Made by a program: the position numbers and the translations under genes | In this document: positions 1 through 13,130 of the stretch, in pieces | Numbering within the stretch: position 1 is the stretch's first letter | Layout of the letters: the number at the start of each line of letters is the position of its first letter | Notes under the pieces: generated by a model | Databases searched by the model: none | The model's input: only the letters and a program-made list of their open reading frames with translations | What the model was told of the DNA's origin: nothing | From: Ailanthus altissimus | Lineage: Eukaryota > Streptophyta > Magnoliopsida > Sapindales > Simaroubaceae | Assembly (NCBI GenBank): GCA_946807835.1 | Contig: OX327694.1 | Coordinates: 2,492,001-2,556,000 of the forward strand | Length of the DNA: 64,000 nucleotides | Direction: 5' to 3'

Positions 1-420
1 ACTCGTTGAAGACACCACCAACTCGCCGAAGAGAGAATCAGCCGTCCGCCCGTCGCTCGCCACTAAAGAATACGAAGTCACTTCACTTGCCGCCACTCAC
101 CGGAGGAAAACCGCCAAGACAAAGCACCGATTCGTTCAAGCTGCTCACTTGCCGCCGCTGGCCGGAGAAGAACCATCAAGGTGAAGCGCCTTCGGCCGAT
201 TCCCGAGCACAATGCCGTGAAAGACAGAATATGGATGAAGAAAAAGAAGAGTTTTTCTTTAGAAGCTTAACGGTCTTTCTGGAAAACCTTTCGAAGAAAC
301 CGCCTTGTATGAAAATCTTTTGATTTTCCTCTGTGCAAAAACGATTAAAGCAAAAAAGAGAAGTTATAGAGCTGGGCCAAAATTCAGAGAAGCAAAAAGA
401 GAGCAACTGGTTAGTGATAA
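1..420. other. GC-richer island, unidentified open frames on both strands
   Basis: This stretch is clearly richer in G+C than the AT-rich DNA that follows. It is open on the plus strand for about 105 codons (6-323) and on the minus strand at 176-406. The plus-strand peptide is rich in Arg, Pro and Ser and then Glu/Phe, and I recognise no domain in it. It may be the edge of a gene or of a captured gene fragment cut by the window start, or untranslated sequence. No function is assigned. Confidence 0.25.
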
Positions 421-955
421 GTGTAACATAGGAACAATTAATTATATTAAAGGGTAATTTTGTTACCTAACATTAATATATTTATTAAAGATATATTTAT
501 AATTTGTACAAAAATTTATAAATTCTCTCCAACCATTAATATATTTATTAAAGATATATTTATAATTTATACAAAATTTATAAATTTTCTTCAACTATAA
601 ATAAGAGTTTAAAAAAAAAATTATAAATAAGAGATTTATTTACAAACTTATTAAATAAGAATACTACCATACCTCCATCTTTTCATTTGAGCAAAAACTT
701 ATCTGTCTCTAAAATACTTTTATTTTTCTCTCATCTTTCTTATCATTTTTGAATTACATGAATCATAAATTTACATACACAGTATCTCTATATTTTTAAT
801 CCATCCCCATTTCTCATTCATATATACAGTGCTGGACATTTATGAGTTCAGTCAGATTCGAAAATTCTCAAATTATTTTTATTTTTAATTAAAATAAAAA
901 AATTATTTCGATCGGGACATTTTTTTGATCAAATAAAAAAAAATTGATTTTTTTA
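421..955. other. AT-rich intergenic DNA
   Basis: No gene is visible. A phrase of about 60 bases (attaatatatttattaaag, then atatttataattt) occurs twice in tandem at about 471-590, which is a local duplication. The rest is low-complexity A/T. Confidence 0.5.
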
Positions 956-959
956 AATG

Positions 960-1905
960 AAAAAATTTAATTTTAATTTTAATAATATTAAATATTTTAA
1001 TTTTAATTTTAATTACGGTAAATATTATTATTTTAAATTTAATTTTGATTTCAATTATGTTAAATATTATAATTTTAAAAATAATTTTCATTTCAATTAG
1101 GTTAAATGTAATGATTTGATTAATTTCGAATCGAATTACGTTAAATATTATAATTATAAATCTAATTTTGAGTTCAATTACGTTAAATATTATAATTTCA
1201 AATCTAATTTTCATTTCAAGTACATTAAATTTTATAATTTGATTAATTTTAAATCTAATTTCAAATCTAATTATGTTAAATTTATAATTTTAAATTCAAT
1301 TTTATGTTTAATTATGTTAAATATTGTAATTCTAATTTTAATTTTAATTTTAATTACGTTAAATATTATAATTTTAAATCTAATTTCAATTTCAATTACA
1401 TTAAATGTTAGAATTTAATTAATTTCGAATCCAATTACGTTAAATGTGATAATTATAAATCTAATTTCGAGTTCATTTACGTTAATATCATAATTCTAAT
1501 TCTATTTACTATTTCAATCATGTTAAATATTATTATTTCAATTTCAATTTTAATTACATTAAATATTATAATTTTAAATTTAATTTCTTCAATTACGTTA
1601 AATGTTATAATTTGATTAACTTTGAATTCAATTTCAAATTCAATTACGTTAAATGTTATAATTCTAAATCTAATTTCGAGTTCAATTTTGTTAAATATTT
1701 TAACTTCAATTCTAATTTTAATTTTAATTACAATAAATACATAATTACAAATTTAATTTTAATTATATTAAATATTATAATTTAATTAATTTTGAATCTA
1801 ATTATTTTAAATATTTTAATTATAAATCTAACTTTAAATTTGATTATATTAAATATTATAATTTTAATCGTATTAAATACTATAATTTACTCATTTCTTT
1901 TCAAT
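960..1905. repeat. Diverged 42-bp AT-rich tandem repeat array
   Basis: Units begin with a phrase like aattacgttaaatattataa and recur with a 42-bp period (starts at about 1011, 1053, 1095, 1134, 1176 and so on). Some units are shortened or lengthened, and drift increases towards 1900. Because 42 is a multiple of three, the array stays open for about 100 codons on both strands (903-1214 minus, 1116-1418 plus), giving repetitive Ile/Phe/Lys/Asn peptides. I treat these as by-products of the repeat, not genes. Confidence 0.8.
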
Positions 1906-3270
1906 TCTAATTTTGTTGGACTACCGTCTGCCATTGCCGATGCAAAAAAAAAAAAAGAAAATTAAGATTATTTTAATGATAAGACGTTTAGATATTTTCA
2001 TAAAGAAAATGAAGAGAGTTTTCTTCACTTACATTGAATTATAAAAATAAATTTAATCTTTACATTAAAAGAGCAGCAAAAATAATATAGTCAGATAACT
2101 TCTTGTTCAACTTTTTTTTAAAATTTAAAATAAATCCAAAAATCACCAAGAAAATTTCCCTATAAACTAATATAATCATTGTAATGGTAGATATCAACTA
2201 AATGGTTGTAAACTTTTCAACTTTCCCATTTTAAATTAAAAAAACCCCTTCTTTTATGGTTTAGCTATGTTTCCATTTTCGTTTTGCTTTGTAGTTTTTC
2301 TATATTTGGTCACCGAATCTTGGTTTGTTTTCTCCCTGTTTTTTCGTCGCTGGTCTCGACGGTTTTTGCCTTTTTCCTTTCGTTTCCTGGCGTGGTTCCC
2401 CGGGCTCGAATTTGAAACAAGTGACGCCAACTGTCTTAGTGCCGATTCGTAGACCTGCCGGAACTTACGGGGATCTACGGCTAAGTGCTATTTCGTTGAC
2501 GCGCCTCCATCGGCAACCATGTCGTCCACCAACATCCGCCATTGGTGTCGATCTATGCATGCGTCCGCCCGGTTTCTGCCGAACTCTAACAAAACGTTGT
2601 CGGACACCGCCGACTACGTCCTCCACCAGCAACTTTAGAGAACCATGACTGTTGCCACCGGCAGTTGAACTTAGCCCAGAGCCAGTGATAAGCAAATCCC
2701 AGCAGCACTCAAGCTTCTTCAGGAGACCAAAGTTAAACAACTCCAATGCCATGACCTAAGCCTGACTTGTTATAACTTCTGTTGTTATTGTGTTGGAGTT
2801 GTATTAATAGTCTTAGTTGTTATGAGCTGGTTGAAGCTTTGAAAGGGTTAGGGAGGAGGGTAGTAATAATTTGGTGGTGTTATTTATTTTATTTTTGGAT
2901 AATTTTTGTCTTTTGAGTTATTTTGTCTCTCTTACGTAGGGGTTATTTTGATTCCTTTTGCATGAGATAGGATGTTTTCTTTCTTAATAAGAGTAATGAT
3001 TAGGATAATCTCCTATTTTAAAATTTGTATATATTTTTTTATGTAAGAAAAATAAATTTGAGTGAGCCTTAATAGAATTATTTTATTTTTGTATAACATT
3101 TTAATAATTTTTTGATTATATATTAGGAGAAGAGTTTTACAATATAATATTATTAATTTTATTATTATTTGACAGTTTTACAAAAAAAAACCTTTTCAAT
3201 CATTGTTATCTACTGTTATATAACTCAAAATAACATATAACTCAAAATAACAACTAGGGTGCTTTATACT
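1906..3270. other. Intergenic DNA with an unidentified GC-rich island (2380-2720)
   Basis: Most of this is AT-rich. Positions 2380-2720 form an abrupt G+C-rich island with open frames on both strands: 2325-2648 plus (Arg/Pro/Thr-rich) and 2465-2752 minus. Neither peptide matches a family I recognise. It could be a captured gene fragment, an exon of a non-coding transcript or a decayed gene. Confidence 0.3.
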
Positions 3271-4090
3271 TGCAGGCGGCAACCATTTCACTATAGCCTC
3301 CGCCCATTTGGGAAGTAATGTCAGAAGAAATTGTCTTATGTATCAGCAAAAGCTGATGAGGTTTATGAATAAGGGCAAGCCATCACCATAAGAAAATATT
3401 GGAAAGATAATGAGAAGCAGCCAGCAAAGTGTAATGTGCATCGGTGAGCCACCTTCCGACATCAATCAGCCTGTTTCAAATTGTGTATCTTATTTTAGTC
3501 AGCTTCAAATTGTTGCATCTTCTTTTAGTGGAGTTTCTAAGGAAAAGCTATTTATCACTATTATCAGATGTTCCACAGGTTTCACCATTAGAAACTAGAG
3601 AAAATTTTAAAAATAACAAAATTTAAGGGGGGTCTTTAAGCTATCCCATCATATGTTGTTTGCATCCTTTGGGTCCATAATGCTGAGAGCTGCACCTCAC
3701 AATCTTTTTGCACAAGTAATAGTATTGCATTTGATAATCTCTACAAAAAAAATGTAATTGTTATTTTCAACCCGTTATTATTGTACAAGAACAGAAGTAG
3801 ACATGCATTGTTAGCTTGAGTGAGGTAACTCCAAAGATATTGAGTAGCACATAGAGAATAATACGTGTTGTTCAATGTTTTCACAACAATTTCCATTCTC
3901 GAAAAGAAATTTTATTCAATCTCAACTTGAAAATCTATTAACTATCCTGTTCTGCAGGTCAAATGATTTTGAATGGATACATAAGAAGAGCACATTTCAT
4001 GAGTTTGCCTACAGAACAATAAGATCACTATTTCAAGCCCAATATTCTTAATCTAATCAAGCACACTTATAGGATTGAAATACCTGCATT
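3271..4090. other. Moderate-complexity intergenic DNA, possible decayed gene fragment
   Basis: Base composition is more gene-like than the surroundings. Two short overlapping plus-strand frames run over 3410-3626, but stops interrupt every frame and no domain is recognisable. No splice-consistent model could be built. Confidence 0.25.
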
Positions 4091-6570
4091 TTTTTATTTT
4101 ATTATTATTAAAATATGTGACATAAAATATTATTGTATGTATATTATTATGGGATATATGGGGCTACTGAAATTATTGTGTATAATTTATATAATTATAT
4201 TTATGTGTATAATCATATAAATTACTAAATGAATCATTAAATAATAATTGAATTTTCTCATGACCACATCTTAGTTAGAAAATTTTGTAAAATGTTATAG
4301 TTTGATTTTAGTTTTGATATTTGAAAATATTAATTTACAAATGTTTATGGCCATGAAAAAACCTTTAATTGTTTATAAAGTCCATAAATTTAATTTTTAG
4401 TAATTTTTCAAAAATGATCATAAATGATGAGAATCTCATGTTTTTGCAGTAAGAACAAACGAACAATTAGTTTTAATCTTTCAAATGATTTTATTAAATT
4501 ATAGTTTTTTGGAATATTATATTCATAGATGTCTAGTATGACATAACCAAATCTCATAAATTAATTTAATATCTATAAATTGTTATTATTTTCGAAAATA
4601 AAGTAACTTCAGTCCAATATTTTACAAAATGATTATGAAATGTTTGAAATAAATTTATTTTAAAATAGTTTCTCAATAAAATTTTCATGAAATGATTTAT
4701 TATGAACTAAGATATATGTCATGAATAAGTCTGAGATAATTTTATAATTTTTGAGTAAGCATATGAATTCACAAAATTCAGACACTAAAGACTGTCTAGT
4801 GGAAGTTCTAATTTGGGCAAGTTAAAGATTTAGATTTAAGAATGATATGACAAAGATTTTGAAGGGGATAGAGTCTAATAATTATCTATGTTTTAAGAGC
4901 TTTATATTTTGATTTTAAGGTTATATTTTGATTATAATTGGTGGAATTATTATGGATTTATTTTTTTACATAGTGTTGGATATGACCTAACACAAGCACC
5001 TAGTAAACAAATACCTAATTGGGTCCTATTTTGATGACTCATTCATCAATAACTTATTCATATGCTTTAGATATAATTAAGCCTAGTATTAAATATGACA
5101 TAACACAAACACTTAGTAAATATATACATAATATGATATCATCTTTATGACTCATTTATAAATTTAATATGTCCAACCAAGTGAGTGAATTTATTATCAT
5201 TTACCACTCAAATAGACATTATATAATGATGGTGTTTATGTGAGAGAGGGTAAAAATTGATTGAAAATGAGCAAAACGAGTGTGTGTGTGTGTGTGTGTG
5301 TTGATAGTATTGAACCAAAGAACAACTAAGTGTTGATTTGAAAAGAATGAGAAAAAGATAGTGTTGATTGAATCTTGATTCAATAAATATTTTATATTTT
5401 TCTATTATAGTTAGTTTCTTTAGTTATACTTTCTATAATTATATAGAGTTTATACTTAATTTAACATATTTTTGTAGGGAGTTTAAAATAAAATGATTTA
5501 TGAGAAAGAGAATATGTGGAATAGAAATGGAAAAGAGATTATATAAAGCAGAAATTAAGTGTTATGTTTATTACGAGTAGTATATTTGCAATAAGTAAAT
5601 TGAAATTTTGAATAATTATTTTATAAATATGATTCTTCCAAATAAATTATACTTCGTAATAGTTATTTAAAACTTTAGTTTTCATCAAGAACTCTTTATT
5701 TTTTACTTTTAAATATATATGTATATTAAGTAGTGAGTGAGATCTTAAAAAAATTGAGAATTTAACAATAATATATATACTCTTTGAATAAACTGTATTG
5801 ACACAAATGTATTTTTGTACCAAGATTTTTACCATAAAAAATTTAGAACAATAAGGATTCCAAAAATTTTTTTTTCAATAAAAATCTCCATGAATTCAAT
5901 TTTTTATGAATTTCTAAAATAGTGGCTTTAATACTGAAAAATAGAAATTTTAACAATAAACCTAAATTAAGAAACTATTTTAACCTAGCAAACAATTTTT
6001 AAAAATTCTAAAATTTTATATACTAACTTTTACATATGTCTCATTATTTCTATTTTAATTTCGTGATTTATAAATGACTGTAAAATATTTTATGTTATTA
6101 TTATGATGTTTGAAATATAAAAAATGTTTAAAGATATTTATGATTTTATTACTTCTAAAATTTATTTATGATTTTCTAATTAAATTATTTTTCACTAATT
6201 TTAGTCAAAATAATGAATATATTTATAAAGTTTATGTATTTTCAAAGTTTTTAAATAAATGATTTGTTTATAGTTCTAAAGATCACTTTAAACAAGATAG
6301 TAAAACTGTGAATCTCATACAATAACTCAAAATTACGAGTTCGATTTTGAGTTAATTGGATACTTTTTACGAAAATATCACAAGTTATATTGTTATGAAA
6401 GAATAAAAGTTAAAATATTTAAAATGAATTGATTATTAGATTTGAAATTGATTATTTAATCAAAATTTTAAAGAACATGTTTTGGCTCATTGTCTATAGT
6501 TATATAATATTGATCGATTGACATGATATACAATTTGAATCAAATAATTTTTTTTTTTTGAAAGAATATA
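4091..6570. other. AT-rich intergenic DNA
   Basis: No gene is seen. Two related blocks of about 90 bp lie at about 4974-5060 and 5090-5180, both holding a phrase like gacctaacacaagcacctag or its diverged form. The remainder is A/T-rich without structure that I could assign. Confidence 0.5.
5278..5302. repeat. (GT)n microsatellite
   Basis: This is an uninterrupted run of about eleven GT/TG dinucleotides in intergenic DNA. Confidence 0.9.
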
Positions 6571-6766
6571 GGTCTAACTACAGAAGCAAAATTTACAGGA
6601 CTTTTCTATAGTTTACAAAGCATTAAAGAATGAGTGCTTTGCATGAAGAGCAGGGGAGCATTTGCTAAATGCAATCAGTAGTTTCTTCCTTTGTTTCCTC
6701 CTGAAAATTGGATAATATGTGACAAAAGGGGGGAAAATAATAATAATAAAAAGCTGCAATATGGGA

Positions 6767-9700
6767 TCATTCTTTCTCAGGATCCTCTCCTTCAGCCTTC
6801 GGATTGACAGCAGGATCAGAGATGGCATCATTCATAGTCGAAGCCAGGGCTGTGTCACTCTCACCATCCGCAGATGCTGCTGGGGAGGAAACATGACTGC
6901 CACCTTCATCAGTCAGGGTTAACTCAGACTCATCTGTTGAATTTTGGAGACTCCAGTACATAATGCTAGCAGTTAATATGAGGATCATCTTCTGGTTTAC
7001 CTGCCAAAATTTAGCACAAGATTCAGGTCGGAAGTCAAGCCATGTTTTTGTGCACTTATTCAAAGTTGTAATTGCATTGGTTAAATTTTGTTCAGCTAGA
7101 TATTAGTCGGAATGATGTCAGAAACGTTGGCTGACACACTACTTGACCCTTCTTTTAGAAGGGCAGAGTACAAGCCTTAAGTGAAATCATCAATAAAGAA
7201 GCAGTCAGGCAGTCCAGCAACACTAGTTCACGTCAGATTTGACTTCAGTACAATAACCCCGGGGAGGGAAGAAAACCAACCAATTTGACATGCTGACATG
7301 CTGGTGAAGTAATAATCTTATATTTTGATAAATTATCAAGACAATTGATAAAGCTTGCATTTGGAAAATGAAACAACCTCAGGATAAAAAGTTCATGTTC
7401 TTGAAAAGTGAAAGTACTATAATTTCAATATATCAGAAATCTCTGTTTGGTACCTGGCCATTTCTTAACATAAATGAGTTTGCACAGACCTCAACTTAGA
7501 TATTTATTACCATACCTCCATAATGTCCTCAGGTAACAAGAAAATCGAGCAACCAAGCTTCCGCGCAACACTGATTATGTAGGTTGCATTTAACTTCTTA
7601 TCCTCCTCTGCAACATCAATAATAAAAATGTGAGGCTCTTTCTCTGTAATTCATGTATAGAGAGTATTCATGCATATATGTTCAAGGCCAATGCTTGCTA
7701 GGAAACCAAAAGTGGTAGAAGCCCAGTACATTTCCCATTTTCGTGCTTGAATGTGACACAGCTTCAATGTCCGCAGCCAATTTCAAAAAGATAACTAAAT
7801 CTATATATAAAGAAGGAAATACAAGCATACCAGTTTCTCCTTTTGTAACAAGACTCCAGTTAACCACCCTTGGCTCCACAGCGCTAAGAAGCTCAAGGAA
7901 GAAAATCCCATTTGACAGGTTCTTATCCTAAAAGCAGAATGTTTATACCACCAAGCAGTTAGTTACAAGGTAGAAGCCAATCAAAAAATAAGGCTATTGT
8001 TTACTTGGTTACCTTGAAGCTCTCCATCTGAGAGGCTCTATTAGCCTTCTTCACCTTATTGTTTGCCCAGTTTAGAATGTCGGCATCAGTAATCTCTTTG
8101 CCCTGGGAGCGAGATCTTAGGTTTCTCAGGAGTTGGATCATTGTAAACCTCATCAGTTGCCATAAAATAGCTGAGGAAGAAAAATGAAGAGTCAAGTGCT
8201 TTTCCATTACACATTGGGCAGCAGTCTCATCAAATAGGATTTGAATGGCACATAAAATATGCTATATATTTTGTCATTGAGTGTCAGCCGAAATCTAGCC
8301 CCACAGAAATCTTTCTGCAGTCCCCAAGGGAAAAGTAAAGTTGAAAAAGACTAACCTAGTATTAATTTCTTATTTCCTTGCATGATATCATTTCCAGCAA
8401 CATTAACAAGGGAAAATTTTAGCTGCTTTCCAATTTTTACAACTTGATTACAATTCTCAACTTTCTTAAATGGCATCTTTATTGGAGGCTTATTTGCCTG
8501 CTTCCAGTTAACTGAGCCGGCTGAAACTTTGTCAAGAACCTCTAAAAGAACCCATCTGCATGCACAAGTGATAAATATTGATCAAAATAAAACATAGTTT
8601 TATACTGCTGTGGAAACTAAATCGAATCCTCACCCATTTCTGACATCCTCAAACACATTATTGACATATGTAGCAACTCCAAGACTGTTAATCCAGAGTC
8701 GGAAGCATCTTTCTTCCCGAGAAGTTTGAGCATCATCAGTCATCATCTCAGCAAAGGAAATCTTTGAGGTGTCAGTGGACAATCCGTTCCTGCAAAGGAA
8801 AACACATAATAGTTAGACAGATTGCAGAAACATAATTAAAATGTAAGCCAAAGTTGCACATGCACACATGATAGAAGCTTCCAGTACAGTGACTGCCATA
8901 TAATACTGAATCAATAGTCGGGAATCACAGGAAACTTGGGAAATAAAAGCAAATGAACAAGGAGAATTTAACACGAATCACATGATTGATTATGTTAACT
9001 GTGAAATACACGTGCAAGATTTGAAATTGAAACCATCCGTTGCTACAAGTAACTCACAGGAAAAACAAAGACAAGATATGGTAGGTTGTCATTATTGGAA
9101 TTGGTTTGGACTATTCTTTTTCTTTTGGCAAATGTGTATACAATTGATTGTGCCAAAAAGAAAGGGCAAAAAGACAATCAAGAGCAAGTGTTAGAAATAG
9201 AAGAAGTACCAAGACAAAGCAACTCAAGAAATAACAAAGTATTAGATGGTTGACTAAATTCATTTGCTTTCGTTTCATCTTATTCTATATTACTCTTTCC
9301 AACTTATAGATCTTCTGATAGCCTAAAATATCACAGAAATTAAAAGATTTTATTTTTAAAGCGGGTGAATGATTCCTCTGATAGACATATGGTAGAAAAA
9401 GTCTCATCCAGACTGTAGAGGCAGGAAATAGAGAATTAGAAAGTAGTACTCAATACAAACCAAAAAGATATGGTATATTTGTCTAAGAATATAGTAAATA
9501 TAATGGAACTATCATACAGACACATTTTGGCCCAGTGGACCAAGAAGCTGATCAACTGAATAAGTTCATATATGCAGCATGAAGATCAGTGACCTAAATT
9601 GATGCAGAAAGAATTAGAGAGAAAAAAAAAAAGGCAAGTAGAAAAGGGAAGAGAAATTTTTAAAAAAAATGGAAGAAAATATCCCGAAAGCTAAAAGTGC

Positions 9701-12459
9701 AGATTGATAAAGATTTATAGAAATAACGAGAAACAAAGAGAAAACTGCATGAAAATATTATTGCTCGCAGCTTACCTATGCTGGAATATTTGCGCCACAA
9801 ATGCAAGATTAAGATTGGGTGAACCCTCAACAATATCCTTTGGCGTGAGATATCTTTTGCAATCCAATTTCTCTGCCTGTTCGATAATCATGTTTGCCCT
9901 TTCAGTAGGATCTTTTGTATCAAAGGTGGAGGGGCTACAATGTTCTGGTGCAAGAGCATTAAGCAGGTGAACATAAGCCTCTCCATCCTGCAAAATTTTA
10001 GGGACAATGTCATTGACATGGAAAAAGATGTGCTTATTCAGATGACGTACTTTCATGCGTTAGTTACTCCTTGCTCAGTGATGTGCACCAAATGCCTGCT
10101 ATCCAGCAACTCAAATATGATGTGATGACATTTATCATTGAAACTACTTTCGTTTTAGACAATTGTGGGGGCATCATAAACACAACAGTGAAACCAATTT
10201 TATAGATTTTCTTCTCCATTTTTTCAGAACATAGGGACAAAAGCAAAGGTTACTTCTATGCAGAAAAAGCTATGATAAAATTTTACTAGTGTTATTGTAA
10301 TTGTAATGCTTTTCTTTGACAAAAAGCATATGCAAATCTATTGAACCAAACAGTTTGGTTTTATCACCAAACCATGCCCAACAATAAAATTAACAACATA
10401 AAAACGTACTAAAAATAGAGTGCTTTGTCTTATGAATTAAATACTTACCTTCAAATCAGAGGAAAAGTTTGTAACTTGCTTTTCATAACCAGCTTTCTTA
10501 AGATGATGATTCATCCATTTCAGCAGAACCTTTTCAGGTGGTAAACCCAAGAGCTCCTCCACATCCTGCAAGTTTTACAAGATATTAGGCAAAAGAATCA
10601 TTTCATTTTCGGCTAAATGCAGAAGCATAAGCAAAACTAATCCACTCAGTCATATTGTAAAAGGTAGAAACTGATGAAAATGCTATTACATTGCTGTCAT
10701 CCACTAATTCCACTAGTTGAGGAGTTTTCTTCAGATTGAGATCAGCTAAGAGTTGAATCTGATGATGGCAACATATGAAAATACAACAGCATCAATAATT
10801 TGCAGTCACAGACAACGCAACTGAAAATCTTGTAATTTAAAATAACTTTCCATCATAATTTTCTGTGTTCTTTATTATCATGGATATATATATATATATA
10901 TATATATATGAAGAAGTCTGAGTCAGATACCTTGATTATTTGAGAAATCAATCCGAGTAATAGATGGGGCTACAAGAAATAAAGAGATGAAAGAATAAAA
11001 TCAAAACCTCGAGCAGAGTTCAAAGCACAAGGAAAATATGATAACAAGATTCTGTTAATAGCTGGTGCTAGCTAATCTTACTCTTGCTTCAACTAGGTCC
11101 TGAGTTCCAATATTAACCACTGTGCAGCCAATAGCCTTTGCAGAATTGAGGCAAAGGGTATGGTTCTCATTCCTTTCCCATGGATTAAGGACACGTTTTG
11201 TGTTAATAGCTCGCTCGTCTATGGTCCCAGGGACAGCTACATTGATAAGTTTACTGCAAGCAGCAATTAAAAAGCATCAATAATGTGAAGAAGCCTATTA
11301 AACACTAACAAATAAGAAATAGCCAAACGGTCCAGTGCATCTACCAAATTAGAACTCCATCTTTAGCAAGATCAAATAAAGCATTTGTGGTAGGATCAAT
11401 TGGAAGATATTTGTTCAAGAACGGATCATCAGCCAGGAAGCTGTTGATGTGGGCAACATAGGAAGCCTTTTCGGATTCATTAATAGCATGGTGAACAGTA
11501 GTTGTGGTTGCCTTTAGAAATGAAGAAGTGCTCTTCGAACCTCCCGATTTTTGTGCTGCTCGGGATTGCAAATTCAGATTTGCCTGCCAATTAGCAAAAT
11601 CCCACATATAGCTTATCTCCTTCCATTTCCCATAACCACAACCATCCACCAAATAATGAGAAAGATGAATAATATATATAAACAAGTGCAAAGGAGTTTC
11701 AACTTGAAAGATCAATAATATGTATGAAACATTTGAAAGGACTCTTTTACCACAATGTATTGTTAGTAGCATCTTAAGTTTCAACTTTTTCAACATCAAT
11801 CAAAAACAGAGCAGCATCAAGAATATATTTATTTATGAAAAAAAAAATAGAGAGAGAGAGAGAGATGTTCAAGAGAAAATACCTGCAGGCTGCAGCCATG
11901 CTCTCACATTCACAATGCACATTCATTAAATTTTAATTTTCGCAGTATAATTTAAACACCATATTTGAAAAAATAGTAGAAACAAATAAGAAGAAAATGA
12001 AGAAGCAATTCATAGCCAAATCATCGTTAAAATGAATGAAAGACACACCCGAAGGTAAGATTCGAAGTCGAGTTCATCCTCCATGTTGGGGTAAGACTCG
12101 ACCAAGATAGCCTTAATCTCATCCTCTTTAAACATTTCAGTGAAGGACTTCAGCTTGGCAAAAACAGGCGGCAAGTCACCAACCGTCACACGACCGGACT
12201 GACTCCTTATTGATATAAACTACAAAATAGTGCACAATGCACCCCAATTCATATGTCATCAACCATAAAAAAAGAAAGATAATTTGTCACAAAAATCTAT
12301 TGATAGAAGAATAAAATACAAAATAACAATAATAATATATAAATTGAAAGGTAAAAGAAAAAGAAGAGTGACCTTGGATTTAAGAGTGCGTAGCTCGACT
12401 TGGGTGAACTGGCTCTGAAGCCATGGATCAGACACAATTACACCCCCAAAACCAGCCAT
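6767..12459 (-). CDS. FIM: Fimbrin (plastin), actin-bundling protein, 14 coding exons
   Basis: Plant fimbrin cross-links actin filaments into bundles in the cytoplasm. Coding exons in transcript order: 12459-12373, 12219-12049, 11583-11345, 11253-11082, 10969-10931, 10758-10690, 10565-10449, 9987-9776, 8789-8634, 8555-8356, 8170-8013, 7927-7831, 7607-7516, 7000-6767. All junctions are GT-AG with compatible phases, giving 2043 nt or 680 residues, close to the usual 687 of Arabidopsis FIM1. The start is [20 protein letters not shown]. An EF-hand-like N-terminal region (about residues 1-120) precedes four calponin-homology domains (about 120-240, 265-370, 390-500 and 510-625). Characteristic phrases include [40 protein letters not shown] and [16 protein letters not shown]. 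The end is a variable acidic Ser/Glu-rich tail, as in the family. One exon is only 39 nt. I see no break. The isoform number is not assigned. Confidence 0.95.
10884..10909. repeat. (AT)n microsatellite in a fimbrin intron
   Basis: A run of about thirteen TA units lies in the fimbrin intron upstream of the 39-nt exon, reading on the plus strand. Confidence 0.9.
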
Positions 12460-13130
12460 TGTTTTGCTTGAACTCCTATAACACTATTACAAAACTGCAA
12501 ATTAATGTGAAAAATAATTAATCAATATGAGGAGAAAAAAAAAAATTAACACGAACACAGATCCATAAGGTATAATAATAATAAGAAAAAGAAGAAGAGA
12601 AACCGAATGCATGCATAAATGATCACCCTTTTTACGTCCCCATTTCGTTACAATTCTTTGTACGGAACAAAAAAAAATTATCTGCTATTCGACGTAGAAA
12701 GTTGTTTAATTAAACATTAGAAATTAAAAAAAAAATTGTCTTTTAACGAACTCTATACACAAAGAGTTCATTACCTGGAATTTAAGAATATGCGATTACC
12801 TTCACTTGATCATTTCCATTTCTTTTGACACGACTAATTCAATAATGAACAAATTGAAAGAAAAAAAAAACGAAAAAACAAAATGAAAATACTTGATAAA
12901 GAGTTTGAAGGAACTAACCTTAAAGAAAGAACACGTAAACGAGCTATGGTGATTAAACGATGCTCTCGTTCTTTCTTTCTTTTTTTTTTTTTTTTTTTTT
13001 TGTCTGTAATTCTTTTAGAGGATTTGACAAAGAGAGTGAGAGAGGGAGAGAAATGTGTTAGGAGAGTGATTGATTGTTAGTTTGTTTGTTTAATGGAGAG
13101 GGAGAATGAATAGAAGAGATTAGAGAATGA
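12460..13130 (-). promoter_or_regulatory. Fimbrin 5' leader with probable 5'-UTR intron
   Basis: A good donor (taag|gttagt at 12919/12918) and an acceptor near 12497 (tttgcag) upstream of the ATG suggest an intron of about 420 bp in the leader. The upstream exon is pyrimidine-rich on the sense strand (CTCTCC-type leader at 13020-13110) and holds a run of about 22 A on the sense strand (12980-13001). I found no convincing TATA box. The leader structure is inferred. Confidence 0.45.

Noticed and set aside
903..1418. Open frames of about 100 codons on both strands
   Set aside because: They run through a 42-bp tandem repeat and encode only its translation. There is no gene-like composition.
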